NCBI RefSeq assembly: GCF_947488565.1
Contig: NZ_CANKZC010000004.1
Location: forward strand, 186,001-250,000
Length of the DNA stretch: 64,000 nucleotides
Direction: 5' to 3'
Origin: an uncultured Psychrobacter sp.
GTDB lineage: Bacteria; Pseudomonadota; Gammaproteobacteria; Pseudomonadales; Moraxellaceae
In this document: positions 29,736 to 39,314 of the stretch, one piece after another
How positions within the stretch are numbered: position 1 is the stretch's first letter
Layout: each line of letters starts with the position of its first letter
Position numbers and translations under genes: made by a program
The notes under the pieces: model-generated
What the model was told of the DNA's origin: nothing
Seen by the model: only the letters and a program-made list of their open reading frames with translations
Database searches by the model: none

Positions 29736-30764
29736 GTGCAATTATTAAATCAAGCGGTAGTGACCGAACATCTCAATATGCAAGCAGCTATTGATGCCAT
29801 CGAAGAGCTATTACATCAGCAAGCGGCGCATCCTAATTGGGTAAAAGCACCCGAGCGTCTAGTCATTGAGACTTTTGGCGAAGATAAAGAGCATAGCTCA
29901 GGCTCGCACTTATCAATGCCAGCAACTATCTATGATGGTAAAAAAGAGTATACCGCCGTAAAGCTTGTCACTATTTGCCCTGATAATCCTAGCCGTGATA
30001 TGCCAACGACCACTGCCATTATTACTGTATCAAATAATGATACTGGTGAGATATTGGCCATTATGGATGGCATTTATATCACTCAAGTGCGCACCGCTGC
30101 ATTATCAGGTATCGCTACTAAGTATATGACAAAGCCTGATTGTCAAAGTGTCGCTGTCGTCGGTTGTGGCGGCATGGCTTATGAACAACTAAATGCTGTG
30201 TTGACAGTACGCCCTGACATTAAAACAGTATATCTATGGAACAGAAACCATGAGGGTGCAGCGCAATTTAAAACCCGTTTTGCCCGTGATTATGCTCAAT
30301 GGGATGTTGAAATCAGCGTCTGTGAAGAGGTAGGTGATGCGATCCGTGATGCCGATATTATCAATGTTGCCACCCGTGCGACGGAAGGTTTATTTAGTAT
30401 TGATCAAATTAAAACAGATGCACATATCAATGCAGTAGGGGCTTATCAAGCGACAATGAAAGAGATCGGTAACGATGTCGTTGCAAATAGTAGCATGGTC
30501 GTCGTTGATGATTTGGCCGGTAGCCGTCATGAAGCAGGTGATTTGATTCAAGCACATGATAATTCTGATTGTACTTGGACATGGGATGATCTCAGCGGTG
30601 ATCTACAAGCGTTAGTAACTGGAGCGCTAAAAAAAGAGGTGACTAAGTCTGCTGGGGTAACACTATTTAAGTCTGTGGGTGCAGCCAGTTTTGATGCAGC
30701 AGTTGCTTTATATGTTGCAAAGCAAGCAGAACAAAATAGCCTCGGAACGTCAATTGATTGGTAA
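29736..30764 (+). CDS. Ornithine cyclodeaminase / mu-crystallin family protein
   Basis: NAD(P)-binding enzyme of 342 residues. The Rossmann motif VAVVGCGGMAYEQLNAV lies near residue 140, preceded by the family segment MDGIYITQVRTAALSGIATKYM. Members include ornithine cyclodeaminase, alanine dehydrogenase and ketimine or amino-acid reductases, so the substrate is uncertain. The start is a GTG at 29736 with AAGGAG eight bases upstream; another GTG at 29727 overlaps that ribosome-binding site and is unlikely. A strong terminator follows. Confidence 0.88.
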   Translation: MQLLNQAVVTEHLNMQAAIDAIEELLHQQAAHPNWVKAPERLVIETFGEDKEHSSGSHLSMPATIYDGKKEYTAVKLVTICPDNPSRDMPTTTAIITVSNNDTGEILAIMDGIYITQVRTAALSGIATKYMTKPDCQSVAVVGCGGMAYEQLNAVLTVRPDIKTVYLWNRNHEGAAQFKTRFARDYAQWDVEISVCEEVGDAIRDADIINVATRATEGLFSIDQIKTDAHINAVGAYQATMKEIGNDVVANSSMVVVDDLAGSRHEAGDLIQAHDNSDCTWTWDDLSGDLQALVTGALKKEVTKSAGVTLFKSVGAASFDAAVALYVAKQAEQNSLGTSIDW

Positions 30765-30805
30765 TACTGTGTTTGTTTTATAGTGGAACGACTATATGAC
30801 AGCCA

Positions 30806-30848
30806 TTAAAAAAGCCGTTATCTCTTATACGAGAAAACGGCTTTTTTG
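30806..30848. terminator. Bidirectional terminator
   Basis: A 17-bp stem with one mismatch (30808-30824 and 30831-30847, core AAGCCGTT/AACGGCTT) has A- and T-runs on either side. It separates the cyclodeaminase-family gene from the converging small membrane-protein gene. Confidence 0.9.
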
Positions 30849-30866
30849 GTATAAAATTGGGCTACA

Positions 30867-31043
30867 TCAATTTAAGTTGTCTCTATCTCGCTTGTCCTTA
30901 CGATGCTGCTTTCTTTTTGCACTTGTATGATACGTCAGATAACCTCCAACGGCCATTACTGCAAGAAATGCAACGATATATAGAAATATTGATGAACCAA
31001 TAAAAGCAGATGATTCCATGACCGTTATCTCATTAAAGTTCAT
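30867..31043 (-). CDS. Small single-pass membrane protein (58 aa)
   Basis: Read directly from the minus strand. From ATG 31043 the product begins MNFNEITVMESSAFIGSS, crosses the membrane once (SIFLYIVAFLAVMAVGGYL) and ends in a strongly basic tail (AKRKQHRKDKRDRDNLN), so the C-terminus should be cytosolic. ATG 31019 (MESSAF) is an alternative start giving 50 residues. It begins only six bases after the LLM oxidoreductase stop and is followed by a terminator, so the two are probably co-transcribed. No known family recognised. Confidence 0.65.
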   Translation of the reverse strand: MNFNEITVMESSAFIGSSIFLYIVAFLAVMAVGGYLTYHTSAKRKQHRKDKRDRDNLN

Positions 31044-31049
31044 CTTTGA

Positions 31050-32069
31050 TTATGCAAGCGTCTCCTCTTGTTGTAAAGTAAACAAGTTTAGCTCAGGTGT
31101 AAGTTCAAGTGAACGCAGGCGTGTGGCCTGATCATAAACGTTCGCTGTCACGATTAATTCATCTGGCTGATACGTGGCTAAAAACGCAGTAAGTTTTGGT
31201 TTGACCGTCTCAACAGAGCCAATAAAGGATACCGATAAAGCGTTGTCTACCATCATTTTCTCGCTTGAGCTCCAGATGCTGTCCATATCGTGAGTGGGTT
31301 TTGGCATCTGGACTGTTTCCCCGCGGCGCAAGCGTACGAAGCTTTGCTGTGCTGAGGTAAAGTGATAATGCGCGGTGGCGTCATCATCAGCGAGTAACAG
31401 GTTCGCCGCTATCATGACGTAAGGCTTGTCAAGATAGGCGGACGGCTTGAATTGCTCGCGATAGGTTGTGATGGCCTGCTCAAGCATCGCGGGGGCAAAG
31501 TGAGAGGCAAACACATACGGCAAGCCCAGATGCGCCGCTAGGGTAGCCCCAAATAGTGATGAACCTAAGATCCAAATAGGCACGTTTGATTGGGCACCAG
31601 GAAACGCCTGTACAGGGCTGTTGTCTGTACCATTACCCAAAAAATACATCAGCTCCTGCACATCTTGCGGAAAGCGCTCAGCATCTTTCATTTGTCGGCG
31701 TAGTGCCTGAAAGGTCGCGCCATCTGTACCAGGAGCGCGTCCCAAGCCCAAATCGATACGGTCGCCATACAGTGCTTGTAATGTCCCAAACTGCTCAGCG
31801 ATGACCAAAGGGGCGTGGTTTGGCAGCATGACACCGCCAGCACCGATACGAATGCGCTTGGTTTGACTGCCGATATGCGACAGCAGCACAGAGGTGGCCG
31901 CGCTCGCAATACCCGGCATGTTATGGTGCTCTGCCATCCAGTAACGATTGAGGCCGACTTCTTCTGCGCGCTGAGCGGTCTCAACCGTCTGTGCAATGCC
32001 TTTAGCGATGGTGCGACCTTCAGGGACGGGCGCTAGGTCTAAAAAAGATAAAGGGATTTGTGTGCTCAT
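31050..32069 (-). CDS. LLM-class (luciferase-like) flavin-dependent oxidoreductase
   Basis: A 339-residue TIM-barrel monooxygenase-like protein. [12 protein letters not shown] at the N-terminus, [37 protein letters not shown] and the [10 protein letters not shown] loop are characteristic of the MsnO8/YhbW group of this family. The substrate is unknown. Located upstream of and close to the small membrane protein gene. Confidence 0.9.
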   Translation of the reverse strand: MSTQIPLSFLDLAPVPEGRTIAKGIAQTVETAQRAEEVGLNRYWMAEHHNMPGIASAATSVLLSHIGSQTKRIRIGAGGVMLPNHAPLVIAEQFGTLQALYGDRIDLGLGRAPGTDGATFQALRRQMKDAERFPQDVQELMYFLGNGTDNSPVQAFPGAQSNVPIWILGSSLFGATLAAHLGLPYVFASHFAPAMLEQAITTYREQFKPSAYLDKPYVMIAANLLLADDDATAHYHFTSAQQSFVRLRRGETVQMPKPTHDMDSIWSSSEKMMVDNALSVSFIGSVETVKPKLTAFLATYQPDELIVTANVYDQATRLRSLELTPELNLFTLQQEETLA

Positions 32070-32423
32070 AAATTATCCAGTCGTTTGTCAGTTATTTGCT
32101 ATTAATATGCTTATAGTCGGGGCTGGTTTCAAGTGCCCCCAGTCACTGTTAATAAACCCTAACAAAGACGGTTAAGGCTGTTTTTAAGCTTACTTAACCG
32201 TTATCCAGACACGGTGGTGTTCACGGTGATGAGGGTCGTCAGATCTTTAACTAAGTCAGAAGTAGGGTGGTAAAGGCTTATCTTAGCATTGTGTGAGGGC
32301 ACTAAAAAAAGCAGGCAACCTAGGTCACCTGCTTCTCAATTGGCTCATTATAAAAAGACAATAAATCAAATTATCAGTGCTCTAATGGGCCAATATTACT
32401 TATCTTGTATTACTTATTTTGTA
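32070..32423. other. 354-bp intergenic region
   Basis: Lies between the LLM oxidoreductase start and the gcd stop, both on the minus strand. No gene is supported. It contains the gcd terminator and must carry the LLM promoter; no clear -35/-10 pair was recognised. Confidence 0.4.
32303..32334 (-). terminator. Terminator after gcd
   Basis: On the minus strand the AAGCAGG ... CCTGCTT stem with an inner CC/GG pair is followed by seven T residues, about 90 bp beyond the gcd stop. Confidence 0.8.
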
Positions 32424-32436
32424 TTATTTATCTTGA
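32395..32436. repeat. Three imperfect 14-bp tandem repeats over the gcd stop codon
   Basis: Units at 32395-32408, 32409-32422 and 32423-32436 share the consensus ATTACTTATCTTGT with one to three differences. The last unit contains the gcd stop codon (32424-32426). Confidence 0.7.
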
Positions 32437-34943
32437 CCACCAAGCTTATAGGCTAAGACATAGTCGCCAATGGTTGTACCCACTGAACCATGGCCACCAG
32501 CGACCAAGAGTACCATCTGCTCGCCTTTGGAGTTTAAGTAAGTCATGGGTGTCGCTTGGCCCCCTGCTGGAATACGAACATTCCACAGCACGTCGCCATT
32601 TTTTAGATCATACGCTCGAAAGTTGTTTTCTGTCGCAGCTGACAAAAACGCTACGCCGCCCTTAGTGATGATAGGACCACCAATACCAGGCACGCCCAAT
32701 TCCAGCTTTATGGGAATAGGAGACAGGTCTTGTACCGTACCGTTTTTACGTTGATACGCGATATCACCTGTGGCCAAATCCGCACCAGCGATTGTGCCCC
32801 AAGGTGGCTGCTGGCAGGGTACGCCTAGCGGTGATAAAAAGGGCCCCATTTCTACTGCATAATCCGCCCCTTTGTTTTCATTGACCCCTTGCTCGCCTTT
32901 ATTGGTCTCTGCATCACCCAAGGTGTCTCTAGGGATGAGCTTGGATGTAAATGCCAAGTATGTGGGCATACCAAACATCACGCCGTTTTCAGGATCGACT
33001 GCAATACCGCCCCAATTGAAGGTGCCAAAGTTACCAGGATAGATCAGACTGCCCTTGGTTGATGGTGGGGTATAACGACCATCGTAATTGAGCTTGTTGA
33101 ACTCAATGCGGCACATCATTTGATCCACAAGGCTTGCACCCCACATGTCTTTTTCAGTGAGTGGTTCAGGCTCAAAGCTCAAGCCAGAATAAGGCTGAGT
33201 CGGTGCCGCGTGCTCGCCTGCCACAAGGTAACCTTGCGGTGCAGGACGCTCTTTGATCGGTACAATAGGCTTGCCCGTCGCTCGGTTTAGCACATACACA
33301 TCACCTTGTTTGGTTGGCACCACTAGCGCAGGCTGTACGCCATCAGCGGTATCTAAATCAAGTAAAGTTGGCTGCGCGGGGGTATCCATATCCCAAAGAT
33401 CATGATGGACAAATTGCTGAACCCAGCGTGCTTTACCCGTCTTGATATCTAGTGCGACCACAGATGTTGCGTATTTTTCTTCAGCAGCGTTGCGATAGCT
33501 ACCAAGCTGGTCGGGCGTGCGATTGCCCATCGGAAAATACGCCAATCCAAGCGCTTCATCAGCGCTAGCAATCGCCCATGAATTGGGCGAGCTGGTTTTG
33601 TAAGTTTGGGCCGGATCATTGACATCAAAAGGCGCGGTGTTTTCAGGGTCACCTGAGTCCCAGTTCCAAAGAAGCTCACCGGTATTGACGTCATAAGCAC
33701 GTATCACACCAGAAGGCGAATTTACATCATAGTTGTCGTTGACCGCGCCCGCTACGATGATGGTATCACCCGCAACCACTGGTGGCGACGTCGAATAATA
33801 ATACCCTGCTTGATTAAACGGCATGTTGTGCATCAAATCTAGCGCGCCATCATCACCGAAGTCTTGGCAGCGCTGCCCAGTATTTGGGTCAAGGGCGTAT
33901 AATTTTGCATCAGAGGTGGGGATAAATACCTTGGCATCGCACTGCTTAGAGGCGTTTTTAAAGGTGTTGCCAGCAATTTTTTGCACTTGCACAGTGCTGG
34001 TAGTCTCATCATTAGCAAGGGCAGGCGCCAGATCAGAGCTTGCTTGACCCGCGTAATAGGACACGCCGCGACATGTCTGGTGCTGACGTTGTAGGTTTTT
34101 TCCTACTTTTGGATCAAACGTCCACAGCGTTTCGCCAGAGTCCGCATCTAATGCCATGACCCAGTTGTGAGGCGTACATAGGTATAGTGCATTGCCAATT
34201 TTTAGGGGCGTTGCTTGATAAGTGGTCTCACCAACATCGTTAGGACCTTTAACGTCACCCGTTTGGATTTGCCATACCAGCTCAAGGTCTTTGACGTTGC
34301 TGGTATTGATTTTATCTAAAGGTGAATAGCGCTGGCCGTAGTCGGTACGGCCATAAGCGCTCCACTCGCCATCTGGCGTGTGTTTGCCGTTTGATAATGG
34401 GTCGCCAAGATTGGCTGACGTCTCATCTGAGCTGTCATTTTGCTCGCTGTTATCTGTAGCAGATAAATCAAGCTCGCCCAGTTTATCAGTGGCGTTATTT
34501 GCCAGACTACCAAAAGAGAGCAGAGCACCCACGCCCACGCTTGCAAGCAGACCCCAATAGTACAAAGGGCTTTTTTTGGTGGAGTCTGTGGCTGGTGTGC
34601 TGTTCGCGGCGGGCGAGACTTGAGCCATGGGTCCTCGCATTTTGCTTGAGACCCATGGCAGGAGCATCAGCAAACCAAATATGAGTGGAAAGCCAACGCG
34701 CGGGGCCAGCGCCCACCAATCAAAGCCAGACTCCCAAAGTGCCCATACCATGGTCGCTACTATAAAGATGGCGTAGAGCCCGTAAGCACTCCAATGTTTT
34801 TTGAACAATAAAAAAGCGGTCGTTAGTATGACAACGCCCGCAAAGAGATAGTAAGGACTACCGCCTAAAGATAGCAGATAAGCGCCGCCAATCAGTAAAG
34901 GGGCGGCAAAAAGTGCCATAATGATCGCTACGAATTTTTCCAT
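32424..34943 (-). CDS. gcd: Membrane-bound PQQ-dependent dehydrogenase (glucose/quinate/shikimate family)
   Basis: Quinoprotein that oxidises a sugar or polyol in the periplasm and passes electrons to ubiquinone. About 839 residues from ATG 34943. The first 140 residues hold roughly five membrane segments, then a Ser/Asp/Asn-rich linker leads to the beta-propeller with EWSAYGRTDYGQRYSPLDKI, GVSYY and WDMDTPAQPTLLDL. Upstream in-frame codons come from a palindrome and are unlikely to be translated. Glucose versus quinate as substrate is not decided by sequence reading. No PQQ synthesis genes lie in the window. Confidence 0.93.
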   Translation of the reverse strand: MEKFVAIIMALFAAPLLIGGAYLLSLGGSPYYLFAGVVILTTAFLLFKKHWSAYGLYAIFIVATMVWALWESGFDWWALAPRVGFPLIFGLLMLLPWVSSKMRGPMAQVSPAANSTPATDSTKKSPLYYWGLLASVGVGALLSFGSLANNATDKLGELDLSATDNSEQNDSSDETSANLGDPLSNGKHTPDGEWSAYGRTDYGQRYSPLDKINTSNVKDLELVWQIQTGDVKGPNDVGETTYQATPLKIGNALYLCTPHNWVMALDADSGETLWTFDPKVGKNLQRQHQTCRGVSYYAGQASSDLAPALANDETTSTVQVQKIAGNTFKNASKQCDAKVFIPTSDAKLYALDPNTGQRCQDFGDDGALDLMHNMPFNQAGYYYSTSPPVVAGDTIIVAGAVNDNYDVNSPSGVIRAYDVNTGELLWNWDSGDPENTAPFDVNDPAQTYKTSSPNSWAIASADEALGLAYFPMGNRTPDQLGSYRNAAEEKYATSVVALDIKTGKARWVQQFVHHDLWDMDTPAQPTLLDLDTADGVQPALVVPTKQGDVYVLNRATGKPIVPIKERPAPQGYLVAGEHAAPTQPYSGLSFEPEPLTEKDMWGASLVDQMMCRIEFNKLNYDGRYTPPSTKGSLIYPGNFGTFNWGGIAVDPENGVMFGMPTYLAFTSKLIPRDTLGDAETNKGEQGVNENKGADYAVEMGPFLSPLGVPCQQPPWGTIAGADLATGDIAYQRKNGTVQDLSPIPIKLELGVPGIGGPIITKGGVAFLSAATENNFRAYDLKNGDVLWNVRIPAGGQATPMTYLNSKGEQMVLLVAGGHGSVGTTIGDYVLAYKLGGQDK

Positions 34944-34978
34944 GAGCGGTATCACCTGATTATAGAAGAACAAATGGA

Positions 34979-35034
34979 CATGCATTGCTGGATACCTAGA
35001 CATTATTAAATGTCTAGGTATCCAGCAATGCATG
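34979..35034. repeat. Perfect 24-bp inverted repeat upstream of gcd
   Basis: 34979-35002 and 35011-35034 are exact reverse complements with an 8-base AT loop. The element ends 36 bp before the gcd start, in its promoter or leader, and has no T-run on either side, so it does not look like a standard terminator. Confidence 0.95.
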
Positions 35035-35136
35035 CAGAGATAAAATGAATCAAACGTCGAGTAACGTTTTAGCCCTTATTTTATCATCCATAAGCAAATC
35101 TAGTAAGTTTGAGATACTTTATTTAACAACTGCTCA

Positions 35137-36066
35137 TTAATTGGCAAACTGCTGTTGGCACAGTTCCATAAAGGCGCGACCATATTGGCGAATCTCAGCG
35201 TCATCGCGTACCGCCATCCAACTGGTAAAGCGGCCAAAATGATCGACAGGTATGGCCGTTAGGTTTTGATAGTGACTGGGCTCAAACGCCATCTCAGCAA
35301 TAATACCGATGCCAAGCCCCAGGCCGACATAGGTGCTGATCACATCAGCATCAAGCGCTGCCAGCACAATATCCGGCTCTAGGCCTGCCTCGCTAAAGGT
35401 TTTGTCAATGGCACCGCGTCCAGTAAAACCACCGTGATAGGTGACAACCGGATAGCTGGCGAGCGTAGGTAGGTCAATGGATTCTTGTCCAGCCAATTCA
35501 TGGTCGCTTGGTACGATGACGCGATGTGTCCAGTCATAATAACGAAAGCAGCGTAGATAATCGTTATGGAGTAACGATTCGGTGGCGATGCCGATATCAG
35601 CTTGTCCGCGAATTACCATCTGGGCAATGGTCTCAGGGTCAGCCTGCTGCAAAATTAGATTAACTTTGGGGAAGCGCTCTTTGAACTCTTTAACCACGTG
35701 CGGCAAAACATATCGCGCTTGTGTGTGCGTGGTAGCGATCGTCAATGTGCCAATATTGGGATTATTAAAATCGAGACTGAGATTTTCAATGGTGCGGATT
35801 TCAGCAAAGATAGACTCAATATGAGGCATAAGCGCTGTACCCATGGTCGTAAGACCGGTTAAGCGCTTGCCTTGGCGCACGAACACTTCGGTTTTGAGTT
35901 GGTTTTCAAGCGCTGCTATATGCTTTGATAAGCTTGATTGACTGGTATGTAATACTGTCGCTGCTTGACTTAGGTTGTAGCCATTGATTACCGTATGCCA
36001 TACCGTCTCTAGCTGTTTGAGCTGGATTTGTAGATGCCGCTGATTGACCACTACGTCGATTGCCAT
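35137..36066 (-). CDS. LysR-family transcriptional regulator, CysB-like
   Basis: A 309-residue DNA-binding regulator. The N-terminal helix-turn-helix (YNLSQAATVLHTSQSSLSKH) is followed by a periplasmic-binding-like effector domain with GTLTIATTHTQARYVLP, the pattern seen in CysB and Cbl. This suggests control of sulfur assimilation genes or a related inducer, by inference. It lies upstream of gcd on the same strand with a gap of about 190 bp that includes the palindrome, so direct control of gcd is possible but unsupported. Confidence 0.9.
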   Translation of the reverse strand: MAIDVVVNQRHLQIQLKQLETVWHTVINGYNLSQAATVLHTSQSSLSKHIAALENQLKTEVFVRQGKRLTGLTTMGTALMPHIESIFAEIRTIENLSLDFNNPNIGTLTIATTHTQARYVLPHVVKEFKERFPKVNLILQQADPETIAQMVIRGQADIGIATESLLHNDYLRCFRYYDWTHRVIVPSDHELAGQESIDLPTLASYPVVTYHGGFTGRGAIDKTFSEAGLEPDIVLAALDADVISTYVGLGLGIGIIAEMAFEPSHYQNLTAIPVDHFGRFTSWMAVRDDAEIRQYGRAFMELCQQQFAN

Positions 36067-36653
36067 TAGTTAATCCTATTGTATAAATACACAAACGCTG
36101 TCTGTATATAAAGATAAAAGTGTACAGATATGCAGTAGGTAACCAGTGTAAATCAAATCTATTATTCTTGTATATAAGAAATAGCTATCAGTTTATGATA
36201 ATTAGGAATATAGAAAAACTGCTAAGTCTGAAAAGCACGGTAAATATAGTCACTCTTAGTTTTCAGTAGCCTTCGTCTTATTTCTATTACCACACTTGAA
36301 TGTGGCAAAGATGATTGTAGGCGGTAAATACGTGAGCAATGATGGTGTAAACGATATTATATAGAAAACACATGTGTGTTAATAATTCTGTGAGCTGATA
36401 ATACATAAGTTTACTGCAACAAGGTATTCAGGGTAGTTAAGCTAAGTTATCAAACTTTAATGCAGAAATTTCGATAGAATGTCTAGTCAATATAAACGTT
36501 CTGAAGTACCATAATTCAATTTTGCTATAAGTATGGCTTTCTTTGTACAAATTTAATCAGCTTTTATCAATTTTTGATGCAAATAATTGATACTAACGAC
36601 TGATAAGAATTGTACGTGGTTGTGTTTTTTGTTTTAATTTTTGGTGAATAGTT
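36067..36653. other. 587-bp AT-rich intergenic region
   Basis: Separates the divergent LysR regulator and AmpG-like permease. No coding frame with a credible ribosome-binding site was found on either strand, and no tRNA-like or strong terminator-like structure. It must contain both promoters. A near-palindrome AACACATGTGTGTT lies around 36367-36380. Confidence 0.5.
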
Positions 36654-38312
36654 ATGTCTGCTGTCCAACCTGTGCCTCCAAACCCTCCAGTTGCCAAAAA
36701 GTCATGGGGAGAGGCGGCAAAAGCCTATCTCGATCGACGCGCCATTATCATGTTGTTTTTGGGGTTTGTCGCTGGCATTCCCATCTTGCTTATTTTTTCA
36801 AGCCTGTCACTGTGGCTGCGTGAGGCTGGTATTGATCGCAGTGTGGTAACAATGTTTAGTTGGGCGGCGCTTGGGTATTCGTTCAAGTTTATTTGGGCGC
36901 CATTGGTCGATGCCGTGCCACTTCCTATATTGACCAAACTATTGGGCCGTCGTCGTAGCTGGATATTGATTGCTCAATTGATGATTATTGTGGCGATTTG
37001 TCTGATGGCAAGTGTCAATCCAACCAATGAAGGTAGCCTTATTTATATGGCAGTTGGGGCGGTTTTACTTGGTTTTTCTTCTGCTACTCAAGATATTGTC
37101 ATTGATGCTTATCGCATTGAGCTTGCTCCCCCAAGTTTACAGTCGGTATTGTCTGCCATGTATACTGCAGGCTACCGTTTGGGCATGATTGTCGCTGGGG
37201 CAGGCGCGCTATATTTGGCGGATTATTTTGGCTCAACTGAAGCTTTTTATAGTTATGAAGCGTGGCGCAATACTTACTGGGTTATGGCAGGGGTCATGGG
37301 AATTGGGGTCGCGACCACTTTGATTATTCATGAGCCAGTTAGTAATCAGGTGCGCGTTGAACGTAAGACATCAGACTATTCACGTTTAGTCTTGGTATTT
37401 GCGTTATCAGTCATAGGTTTTGTGTTCATATTTGCAAATTTAGGATCATTATTACCTGCGACCGAAAGTGCGCTTTTAGGATTTCTGTATGAATTAGTAC
37501 GTATGGTATTGAGTCTGGCAGTGGCTTTGGCTATTGGTTATGGGCTGGTAAAAGCCAATCTTGTAGAAGCAGAAGTTGCCAAGACAACATGGGTTGAGCC
37601 TATCGCTGATTTCTTCCGTCGTTATGGCAAAAAAGCCTTGTTGCTTCTAGCACTTATTGGTTTATATCGTATTTCAGATATTGTGGCTGGGGTAATATCC
37701 AATGTTTTTTATCAAGATATGGGCTTTACTAAGACTGATATTGCCAATGCAGTAAAATTAGTCGGCGTCATTATGGTGATTGCTGGAGGCTTTTTGGGCG
37801 GGTTATTGGCGCAAAAGCTGCGTATGATGCAAGCCATGATGGTTGGGGCAATATTGGCTTGTGCGACTAACTTGCTGTTTGTATTGTTGACGTATCATCC
37901 TGGTAGTTTGCCGTATATGTACCTGGCCGTTATCTTTGATAACCTTGCTGCAGGTCTTGCAAGTGCGGTATTTATTGCCTTTTTATCTGCTCTGACTTCT
38001 ATTCGTTTTACCGCAGTACAATATGCGATATTCTCATCGCTTATGACGTTGCTACCCAAAGTATTGGGTGGTTATTCAGGTACTATTGTCGATAACACCA
38101 GTTATCCGTTCTTTTTCATTTTTACCTTTGCGATCGGTATACCCATTTTGGCACTGATTTATCTTGTCGATAAACATATTATTATCGGTGACAATGATGA
38201 TATTTATAGTGACAACGATGATAATAGTAGCGGCGGTAATACTGCGACTGGTTTAACTAAGACCAACCCAAACCTAACCGATACTAAAGAGCCGCCACGC
38301 GCTACAGACTAG
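36654..38312 (+). CDS. ampG: AmpG-like muropeptide permease (MFS)
   Basis: Imports GlcNAc-anhydro-MurNAc peptides for cell-wall recycling. GFVAGIPILLIFSSLSLWLREAGI is the AmpG start motif, followed by GRRRSWI and SSATQDIVIDAYRIE, all conserved in AmpG. About 14 membrane segments are expected. At 552 residues it is longer than the E. coli protein; the extra length includes a low-complexity acidic tail (DNDDIYSDNDDNSSGG). It may be co-transcribed with prmC 60 bp downstream. Confidence 0.9.
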   Translation: MSAVQPVPPNPPVAKKSWGEAAKAYLDRRAIIMLFLGFVAGIPILLIFSSLSLWLREAGIDRSVVTMFSWAALGYSFKFIWAPLVDAVPLPILTKLLGRRRSWILIAQLMIIVAICLMASVNPTNEGSLIYMAVGAVLLGFSSATQDIVIDAYRIELAPPSLQSVLSAMYTAGYRLGMIVAGAGALYLADYFGSTEAFYSYEAWRNTYWVMAGVMGIGVATTLIIHEPVSNQVRVERKTSDYSRLVLVFALSVIGFVFIFANLGSLLPATESALLGFLYELVRMVLSLAVALAIGYGLVKANLVEAEVAKTTWVEPIADFFRRYGKKALLLLALIGLYRISDIVAGVISNVFYQDMGFTKTDIANAVKLVGVIMVIAGGFLGGLLAQKLRMMQAMMVGAILACATNLLFVLLTYHPGSLPYMYLAVIFDNLAAGLASAVFIAFLSALTSIRFTAVQYAIFSSLMTLLPKVLGGYSGTIVDNTSYPFFFIFTFAIGIPILALIYLVDKHIIIGDNDDIYSDNDDNSSGGNTATGLTKTNPNLTDTKEPPRATD

Positions 38313-38371
38313 CGACAGCGATTAGCTGTGTTTTGTCCCAAATTGTTAGACAGTATTTTTGTGAGTAATCT

Positions 38372-39265
38372 ATGACAGCGTTCACCATTTATCAAATAAA
38401 GCAGCAAATCTGGCAACTAACAAATGGTGATACAGGAGGGACGCTGCCATCATTCTGGTTGACTGATTGGTTGCTATATATCATCGATAAGCCAAGCTCA
38501 TTTTTAATCACTGATGAGAACTACGAGCTATCTGATAGTGAGCTTGAGCAATTTAATACTGGCGTTGCTAAAATACAGGCTGGCACACCGCTCGCGTATT
38601 TAACGGGACAGCAAGAATTTTGGTCGCTTAATTTTACTGTCAATGAGCACACTTTAATCCCTCGACCTGATACTGAAGTGTTGGTTGAACAAGTATTAAA
38701 GTGGATACAGTCTCAGCCAAAGAGCTTGGATAATATTAATAAGCCAAAACGGCTGTTAGACTTAGGAACAGGCTCAGGCTGTATCGCTATCAGTTTGGCG
38801 CATGAGTTAAAATATCAATTAAAAGATGATAGTTGGCAAACGGTAGCGGTTGATTTATCAGCAGAGGCATTGAAAATTGCTAGACACAATGCTGCTGTTA
38901 ATGATGTTACTGATATCGAGTTTGTACAAAGCAGCTGGTATGACGAGCTGTCTACTCAAGACGAGCACTTATTCGATGTGATTGTCTCCAACCCTCCTTA
39001 TATTGACGAGTCTGACGAGCATTTAACACACTTAATAGCTGAACCGATTAGTGCGTTAAGTGCACCTAATCATGGACTTGCCGATATAGAGCGTATTGTG
39101 CAGCGAGCGCCGCTATATTTACGTACAGGTGGGCTGTTAGCGCTTGAGCATGGTTTTGATCAGGGCGCAACTGTCCGGCAAATATTGGCAGATAATGGTT
39201 TTACCGCCGTACAAACGGTGCAGGACTTTGGTGGTAATGATCGGGTGACGCTTGGAGAGATTTGA
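38372..39265 (+). CDS. prmC: Peptide chain release factor N5-glutamine methyltransferase
   Basis: Methylates the GGQ glutamine of release factors RF1 and RF2. AdoMet motif LLDLGTGSGCIAISLA and the substrate-glutamine motif NPPYI (in VIVSNPPYIDESD) are present, with GTPLAYLTGQQEFW at the domain border. The 297-residue length is normal. It is followed 49 bp later by a MoeB/ThiF-type gene. Confidence 0.95.
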   Translation: MTAFTIYQIKQQIWQLTNGDTGGTLPSFWLTDWLLYIIDKPSSFLITDENYELSDSELEQFNTGVAKIQAGTPLAYLTGQQEFWSLNFTVNEHTLIPRPDTEVLVEQVLKWIQSQPKSLDNINKPKRLLDLGTGSGCIAISLAHELKYQLKDDSWQTVAVDLSAEALKIARHNAAVNDVTDIEFVQSSWYDELSTQDEHLFDVIVSNPPYIDESDEHLTHLIAEPISALSAPNHGLADIERIVQRAPLYLRTGGLLALEHGFDQGATVRQILADNGFTAVQTVQDFGGNDRVTLGEI

Positions 39266-39314
39266 AGATTGGCTTTAGTGTGCAGTTTTCTAAGTAATAA
39301 CTTTGGTAGTAAAT

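Noticed and set aside
34944..35033. N-terminal extension of gcd
   Set aside because: It would translate the palindrome and lacks a start signal; ATG 34943 matches the family start.
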